Below are positions 57,423 through 64,000 of a stretch of 64,000 nt of DNA, piece by piece (the first letter of the stretch is position 1; every line of letters starts with the position of its first letter). Origin of the DNA: Tigriopus japonicus (lineage: Eukaryota > Arthropoda > Copepoda > Harpacticoida > Harpacticidae). The stretch spans positions 780,364 to 844,363 of the forward strand of contig CM021314.1 in the NCBI GenBank assembly GCA_010645155.1. The letters run 5' to 3'. The notes under the pieces are model-generated. The model did no database searches. It had not been told where the DNA came from and was given only the letters and a program-made list of their open reading frames with translations. The translations under genes were made by a program, and so were the position numbers.

Positions 57423-59233
57423 CTGAAAACCAAGGATTAAATATTTTAGATGACAATCACTAAAGGGGGAGAGCTTGGACCAAAGTAATGTTTCTTTGTT
57501 TGATTGTGCCTTTACCAACAACAAGAAAATTTTGTTTCACTCTTTTGCTGTAGAACTTACTACCTCCCTCTTTGCAGCAAATCTATCCATAAGACGACCC
57601 ATTATCAATTTTTAAGTCTCATCTAGACAATTTGTCAGAGAATTGTCATCATCTGTGACCTGCCCTAAGTTAAGGGACTTTATTGGGCAGCTAATTCCAA
57701 CTCCCTTACAGACCAATGCTTTTATCAGACATGACTTTTCCCCACTCGGGTTTTATTTTTTTTAAATTTTACATGGAATAACATTCTGTGTACCAATTAA
57801 AATCACTAAAAAAATGCCGACTAGAATTTTTAACAAGAGAGTTTGGGAAAAAAAGACTTTTATAAAGTCAAAAGCTTCTGTAAATGCATGTGTAACTGAT
57901 TATAAAAAATTCCCAATTTGATTTTCCTAATGGTAGGGCCAATTGAAATCCTAAATAAACTATGCATCCTTATTGTGGATTTTAGCGCAAGCTTCAAAAT
58001 TTACCATTAGATGGCGCCAAAACAGGGGCAAAGTCATGGGAGAATAGAGCGTAGATATTTTTTAACTTGATGTGAATCTTAGTGGTTGAGACTAAAATGC
58101 CATTTTTTATCATATTTTCATCCTACTCGACCTTAGGAACAATGTTAATAAAAAAGAATATCGCCAAGTCATACTGTTTCATCCTAAATTAAGGCCAAAG
58201 ATTGCAGCAAAATGTGAAAGACTAGTTTCTGCCGCTAGATGTCATTGAATGTCATTTCATTGGTACGTGAATTGCTGTTCAAGATGTTCGGCTTCCTCTG
58301 GACAGGCCTCAATATTTTTCTTTCTTTGCAAAGCTACTTGAAAACAAATTGATAGTTTTTCGTAGGGTTTCTGAGCAAAAAAAAAGCTCAAAATTATTTA
58401 TTAAGTATATGAATAAAAGAAATACTCTCCATGTTGGCAGACTTGTTTAAGAGAAAAATTCTCGTTAAATTTTCAGTTTCCCTGCACAAACGATTATGTG
58501 CAGGGCTGGCATCAAGAGCACTTCAGTGTACTAGAGCGTCTCTACGTTGCATGTGGAACGAAAACTACCAGGGTAGCTGAATTAAGAAAGTAAGACAGAA
58601 CATCAATTTGGTTGTATGAGTTACTATTGATTTCAATTGTGGAGAAAAGTGATCTATTTGGATATGAAGAGTATTCACGAATGCAATCGTTGGAAGCATG
58701 GCATATTCTCATCTTTTTCAATGTGGGCACTAGGTAATTTACAATCCTTTGTGATTAAACACGGAAATAACCATCCTCCATGTCTTTTAAAATATTTTGG
58801 TAACCTTGAGCAATTCAGAGATATTTATTTTGGGTGAAAGTTTCATGTAAAATCAATAGATGACGTTACTAGCACTGCGTAGACGTTCCTTTCAAAACAA
58901 TAGAGGTGCCATCTAGAGAACAAAAATGCTTGTTTTCTCTAATAATCTTCATACTTTGTGATTGCTCCCGTTTGGTTTTGGTTAAGCCCTCTTTATGGTT
59001 TACTACTCAATCTATTATCATGTAATCAAAATACAGGGCATGAACAATGTCATTGGTATAAAAATATGTTTTTACTATTTGAGTGATCAAGTCACATTAT
59101 TGGGATTTTTAATGGCAATTAATTAGATTTCGTTAATGTAATACCATTAACAATGTTTTAAAGAGTTTAGATTTTATAGCATTTCAGAAAAAAGTCCAAA
59201 AGATATTGTTAATTAGCATCAATAAAATTTCCA
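57423..59233. other. no supported gene
   Basis: AT-rich noncoding sequence. Three CTAGATGG-like motifs occur at 58004-58018, 58232-58243 and 58906-58920 (last one as its complement). A CAGGGCTGGCATC end-like motif at 58501-58513 has no partner. Confidence 0.45.
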
Positions 59234-60194
59234 TTGCTCTTGTCTATTCTCTTTATTGCTCCTCTCCAGAAGTTTAGAACAAAAGCCAGTTTTTCTTCAT
59301 ATGCTGATGACACCAAATTAGTTTGTGGAAGGATCGGTCAGGACTCAAAATATTTAGTAGACGACTTGGAGAAAGTCTACTCTTGGGTTGGCGAGAGTAA
59401 TATGGCATTGAACGGGATGAAATTCCGCATAATGACGTATGGGGCGTCAAAATTAGATGTTCCACTCAAAGACAATGGAGGTTGTGATATTGAGCAGGTA
59501 TCGTCCATGAGGGATTTGGGAGTTGTCGTCCAAGATGATGGAAAGTTTGATGAGCTTATCCAGTTGAAAGTGGGGAAGGCATTTCAAACGTGTGGATGGA
59601 TCAATCGCACTTTCAAGTCCAGAGATAGTATTATGATGCTAACCCTGTTCAAGTCGATTGTTCAACCGCGACTTGACTGCCTCACCCATTTGGGCTCCAA
59701 TGAGTTTGGCAAGTTTGCAAAAGGTCAAGCAGGTCCAAAGATGTTTTACTAGGAACATCACAGGAATGAGAGAGCTCTCGTATTGGGAGAGGCTCCAGAA
59801 GTTAGGGCTGTACAGTACTCAGAGAAGGTATGAAAGGTATCTGATACTGTATGTTTTCAAGAGCATTCATGGGCTCTGTCCTAACCCAGGATTTGAGATC
59901 AGTTGTAGCAATCTTAGAGGTTTTACGTGCACTCTGAGAGCACCTCCAAATCCTAAGGAATCAAGGCTAGTATGAACAATGAAGTCCTCCTCTCTTCTTT
60001 ATCGGGCTCCTTCATTGTTCAATTTGTTGCCTATTTGCCTTCGTCGGGAATATGTAGGAGCTGATCTTCTAACAGCATTTAAGGCAGGATTGGACAAATT
60101 TTTGAATACTATTCCGGAACAACCCACCATTCAAGTGTTGTACAGATCTGCCAACAGTAACTCATTGGTAGATCAAATTTCATATAAACGGTAA
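59234..60194 (+). pseudogene. 5'-truncated LINE: reverse transcriptase C-terminal part, frameshifted
   Basis: The first frame contains FSSYADDTKLVC with the catalytic YADD of non-LTR reverse transcriptases, then the thumb region (LGVVVQDDGKFDELI, FKSIVQPRLDC). A shift near 59680 moves the reading to a second frame (SPIWAPMSLASLQKV, QRCFTRNITGMRELSYWERL, KLGLYSTQRRYERYL), and a stop near 59970 separates the C-terminal part (APSLFNLLPICLRREYVG). The domain order is typical of CR1/Jockey-like elements. Everything before YADD, including the endonuclease, is absent, as expected for 5' truncation. A related 3' tail lies at window positions 1-112. Confidence 0.85.
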
Positions 60195-60760
60195 TTTTAT
60201 AAACTATATTAATCATTAACTCTCCTTATAGGGAATCCCATTCCTTGTAGCGGTATTAAAAAATCCGCCCCCCCCAAAAAAAAATATATACAAATTAAAA
60301 CGCATTCAAAGTGCTACAAATGAAAATTATGAAGGAAAGTCAATTTGGTGGCTGCCTGTTTTTCTTTGAGAACTTTTGTCAAAAAATGTGTATCAAAAGA
60401 TTAAAGTTGAAATGAAAGTTGAAAAATAAAACTGAAGAATTGACCATTTGAGGTGTTCCTTGAAGATTACTTCAGCATGATTGACTGTTTATGTACATAA
60501 GGTTGTCGGTAAAAAGAAATTTGGCGAAAATCTGGCAATTTTTTTAACGAGGTGGCACATGCTGGCAAGTTTTGGTGGCAAATCTGCCAATATGAGCCGT
60601 CAAAGACCTAGCAACCCCTGTTTGTGAGTCTCCAAGCCTGCACTGTGGGTGCAATGGGATTTGACGTTGAACACATAAAGTTATGTGACTTACTGAGTTA
60701 TGTGAGACTCAAACTTTTGTTTTTAGGGAGTCAGCAGCAAAATTGCTCATTCAATTGCTT

Positions 60761-60930
60761 TGGTTGAACAAGAGCAATGTGTGATGAATCAAGTCTTTTG
60801 ACACCCTTGCTGCCGGATCAATGAAGTGTGTTCAAAACAAATCTCCACTGACTGTACTGGAGTGACATTTTTCTGTTAGCCCTCAAGCCTCCACAAGTGG
60901 GACAGATGTTGGTTGTTTTGGGCTCAATAA
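60761..60930 (+). repeat. dispersed repeat with coding relic (copy 2)
   Basis: This encodes LVEQEQCVMNQV then HPCCRI-x-EV-CSKQISTD, matching minus-strand 1576-1860 (LLEQEQRMINQV, HPCCRTDE, SSKQICTD), but with frame breaks and stops, so it is a relic. Confidence 0.4.
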
Positions 60931-63330
60931 GCCTACGGGTGTTGTTGATGCACATTGCCTAACCCGGTAAAGAATAATAATGGTCAATCAAATTAAATCC
61001 TGTCGCGTTTTTGGTTGCTTGATGGTTTACGGTTCCTTGCAATTTCTCGAAAACATTTACATGGTGCCCATTTCCGCACTTCTTGGTAATTTGGATACAA
61101 TCCTCTGAATTGGAATTCCCTTAGAACATCCAAGAGTGTGGAAATCTAATAAAACAGAAATCTACTGGCAGTTTTTTGAAAAAATGCTTTGGAAATGGTT
61201 CCAAAGTGCAGGAAATTCGATGTCTTTTTTTAACTTGCTTGCTCTTTTCGATTTTATTTTCAATTTTTTGGTCAATTTCTTTTAATATAAAAGAAATTTT
61301 TGACTCAAAGAAAAACATCAATTTCAAATCCGGTCTCTAATCATCCCCATCATATTGGGACTTCTGGGTCAAAAAGTGTGACCTACAGTAGAGATATTCT
61401 GTAAATCGTCCTGAGAACTGCAGAATTCCTTGCCCAGAGACATTACTAACCTTTGCATCAAACATGGTTAGTTACATTGCTTATTTCCTCACACTACCGA
61501 ATGAAGTATTTTGAAAATGAATCTGGAAGTTAGAGATCATTGGTTGAGTCATTCTTGTAAAAATTCCACTTGTCTGAAAGCGACAATGCTTTCTAACACT
61601 TCCACTCTGAACGATGCAACACTCATTTCACTGGCAATATTTGTTCCTCTAAAATATCCCCACCTGTACAAAGAGGACTTTTGGCAAAAAAATGTCTCCC
61701 ATAAAAAGGATTGATTCCAGTTGTGCTTTTAATGACATGTTGGTGCGTACATGGCCAAGAAACATTCATGTTTCGGCTTGAGTTGTTTCAAAGAAAGCGA
61801 GACATTTGCTAGTTCCTTGTATTCCTCGTGCTGTCCATTCATGACCAAAGCTTTAAAGATCTCTCCCGAGATTTCCCGGGAACAAATGACTTTGGGGCAC
61901 TGCTGACGGGGAAGGAAGCGAATTTTGAACAAATTGAGACACCGTCCGAGAGCATCATGCGTGTCTGTAAACAGATTATGGAGCATGTGATGAATGAGCA
62001 CATTTTTTTGGCTTATTCGCCAATCCTCACCTTAGGTAAGGTAGACCTGTTACTTCACGTGAATATTGTGCATTTCATTTAACTCTTGTTGCGCTTCCAT
62101 TTTCGGTCCAATAGTCCGATAACCGATCACTTGTTTCGTTCCCTCGGACTTGACGTGATTAAACGATCTGAATGACACACGATCAAAAATGACAAATATT
62201 GGATTTTGCATTCGGATATATCAATCAAAGGTGAATTCATGCCAAACGGTGTCATTATCTGGACACGAACGTACTATGTGATCCCGATTTTGATTTGTTT
62301 TTGACATTCCCCAGCCTGAAATTATGACCAAACGTAGAAGTTGTTCGAATTGTTGTTCAGAAAATTCGAGTTCAAGATAATTGGATCAAGGGCTCTCTGT
62401 CATTGCCAGGGGCTCTTAGGTCGAGTGAGTCTCTCCTCCATAGATACGAAGGAGCCCTAGGCGAAAAACTATGCTGCTGAGCACTATGGACACGTATGTT
62501 TATACACCCATTTTGGAAATGGCCCACCAATTGTTGCCAGCCCAAACTTATTCTAGACTACCCACAATATACTTCAATGTGAAAAATTTGAATCAAGGAA
62601 AGCGTCTCAATTATTTGTATTTCGTTAGAAAGTGGTTTCTTTTTTTTGCTTTTTGCTGCACGATGATTTTTGGATTGCTGATTTAGATGGCCACGTTTGA
62701 ATCAAAAAAGCCAAGCTCACGGTGTTTCGAATGGATTTTTAGGTTTGGATCAAAATACCCAAAGACATCTTGGCATTTTTTGGACCCACAGTTTAATGGG
62801 GAAAAACTTTACTTATATTGTATTATACAACTTTAGGCCCAGGGAAAAGTTATATACCTAAAAACCTATTAATTATAACATTTTTTAATAAACTATTTAA
62901 TCCATATTTAGCGACTATTTAGTTACCAGTTAAATTCAAATTGAATATAAAAACATTCAGCAGCAGCTGAGGGATTTGGGTTTGAATGGTCCACTTTTGA
63001 CCCCAAAAAGCCGAAAAACGTTACAGTTACATCAAAAAAAATCCCAAATTTTTTTGTAGCTTTTCAATTTTTCAAAAGAAAGTGAAATTTTTGAGTTTAG
63101 AAGTTTATGTCGAAATATCTCAAAACAAAAGCCAAAATGTTTACCTAGTTGAGGAAAATCAAAGCTAACAATGTTTGATTTCTGCATAAACTTCTTATGA
63201 ATAGACAAAGCTGGAGTACTCGATATAATGTAAGACAAGAACCACTGAATTTCACTGTTTTCAGTGCTTCTTGTGTAAGCGTATCTCTTGATTTTGAAAT
63301 ACAGTTTTAGGTGACCAAAATATGCATCTA
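60931..63330. other. no firmly supported gene; one candidate exon
   Basis: Mostly AT-rich. The exception is 61729-62016, where both strands are open and more GC-rich (see the candidate exon entry). An open frame at 62471-62686 (+) has no recognisable domain. Confidence 0.4.
61729..61984 (-). CDS. candidate terminal exon of an unrecognised gene
   Basis: On the minus strand an acceptor-like TCTGTTTACAG ends at about 61970, and an open frame continues for some 80 codons (THDALGRCLNLFKIRFLP, EISGEIFKALVMNGQHEEY, LKQLKPKHECFLAMYAP) to a stop at 61729-61731. Base composition is less AT-rich than the surroundings. The plus strand of the same interval is also open (DQSFKDLSRDFPGTND, ending near the donor-like CTTAG-GTAAGG at 62034), so the coding strand is undecided. 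I do not recognise the protein, and no partner exon was found. Confidence 0.25.
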
Positions 63331-64000
63331 CAGGGTGTCCCAGCCCAATTGTCCGGAGCCGGATTGTTGAAAGTCATTAAGAATAACTTTGTGGCAATAA
63401 GGAGAATACAATCTTCAAAGTTTTTGTGTATCTTGTGCACAAAATTGGCAAACAATTGACTCAATTGGGCTCCTGTCAGCTGCAATGACGGCCTCAATCC
63501 GGCTATGGAGGACAAGTAGCTCATCTTGATGAAATCCTCGGAGAGGTTGCCCCACTCCTTGGTGATGAGTGACTTGAGTGCGCCAACACTGGAGTGAGGG
63601 GTTGCCTGGGCCTTGGCATCCATGACACCCCACACGGCATAGTCCAGGGGGTTAAGGTCTGGGCTGTTGGACGGCCATAACCCCCTTGGCCAGAATACCA
63701 CGTTGTCCTCCATCAAGGTTTGGATGATTTGGCTGAGTGTCCGGGTACCAAATCTTGCTGGAAGACGCATGAGGTCCTTCGAACCTTACCCTCGCCCTCC
63801 TGATGGTCCTCTCATTGACACCGATGACTGACGCGATAATGGTGTTGTCGGCACCGGCGCAGTACATATCCACCATGCTGTTTCTGTTAGCCAATTGCAT
63901 GACTATTGATTGACCAATCGCGTTGATTTGAAAAGCAAAAAGATTTGGCAGATTCTGCTGAATACATATAAAAACGAGACATTGGCATTTCAGCTTGAAT
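63331..64000 (-). mobile_element. mariner-family element, internally deleted, cut by the window end
   Basis: On the plus strand the right-hand terminal repeat starts CAGGGTGTCCCAGCCCAATT after a TA at 63329-63330. The transposase runs on the minus strand. It begins MQLANRNSMVDMYCAGADN with a helix-turn-helix (VIGVNERTIRRARVRF), then jumps, with a frame change near 63780, to CVFQQDLVPGHSAK (second catalytic Asp), and after a further shift to WPSNSPDLNPLDYAVW (third catalytic Asp). The stretch carrying the first catalytic Asp is absent, so it cannot be active. The opposite terminal repeat should lie just beyond 64000. Confidence 0.85.

Larger units (their letters stand above)
56577..60620. mobile_element. 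possible 4-kb hAT-like element carrying later insertions
   Basis: The left end CAGGGTTGCCAACTGGCGAT and the reverse complement of the right end, CAGGGGTTGCTAGGTCTTTG, resemble each other. The flanks TTAGTGAG (56569-56576) and TTTGTGAG (60621-60628) agree in seven of eight bases. Both ends are followed inward by TGGCGA/TGGCAA-rich sequence. The interior contains a hAT MITE (57107-57422) and a LINE fragment (59234-60194). No transposase frame was recognised. The ends could be unrelated, so this is a hypothesis. Confidence 0.4.

Noticed and set aside
1..64000. CRISPR arrays, prokaryotic operons, riboswitches, integrons
   Set aside because: The sequence is eukaryotic with spliced genes; tandem arrays seen have no spacer structure.

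Overview
This is a eukaryotic genomic window, AT-rich outside exons, with GT-AG introns, no operons, and a heavy load of small DNA transposons. The three genes I can recognise and the repeat types fit an arthropod; a crustacean such as a copepod is my guess and is not proven by the sequence.

Layout. Positions 1-16.3 kb hold no gene I can support. They contain a LINE 3' tail at the very start, several MITEs (short non-autonomous DNA transposons) and unassigned sequence. At 16.3-20.1 kb (+) lie six 3' coding exons of a class A biogenic-amine receptor, TM1 through TM7 and the stop, most like the alpha2-type octopamine receptors; its N-terminal exon was not found. At 24.4-29.7 kb (-) is a complete six-exon TAB2/TAB3 gene (TAK1-binding adaptor: CUE domain, coiled coil, ubiquitin-binding NZF zinc finger). 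At 47.9-50.4 kb (+) is a complete three-exon SPT2 histone-chaperone gene. The exon phases of all three models close exactly, which is the best internal check available without transcripts.

The rest is mainly mobile-element territory. I found hAT-type MITEs with 8-bp target-site duplications (two families), a longer hAT-type element at 35.7-37.0 kb, a possible 4-kb hAT-like element at 56.6-60.6 kb carrying a 30-bp minisatellite, a younger hAT MITE and a LINE reverse-transcriptase fragment, internally deleted Tc1/mariner copies at 42.7, 51.5 and 63.3 kb, two foldback elements (one nested in the first three bases of a hAT MITE), and two further MITE families present in two and three copies. An 86-bp run of N at 34969-35054 sits inside a tandem duplication.

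The three host genes act in unrelated processes (aminergic signalling, innate-immune/stress kinase signalling, chromatin). I see no functional cluster and no convincing new biological system. The most checkable novelty is the set of precisely delimited transposon copies and the gene-structure details.
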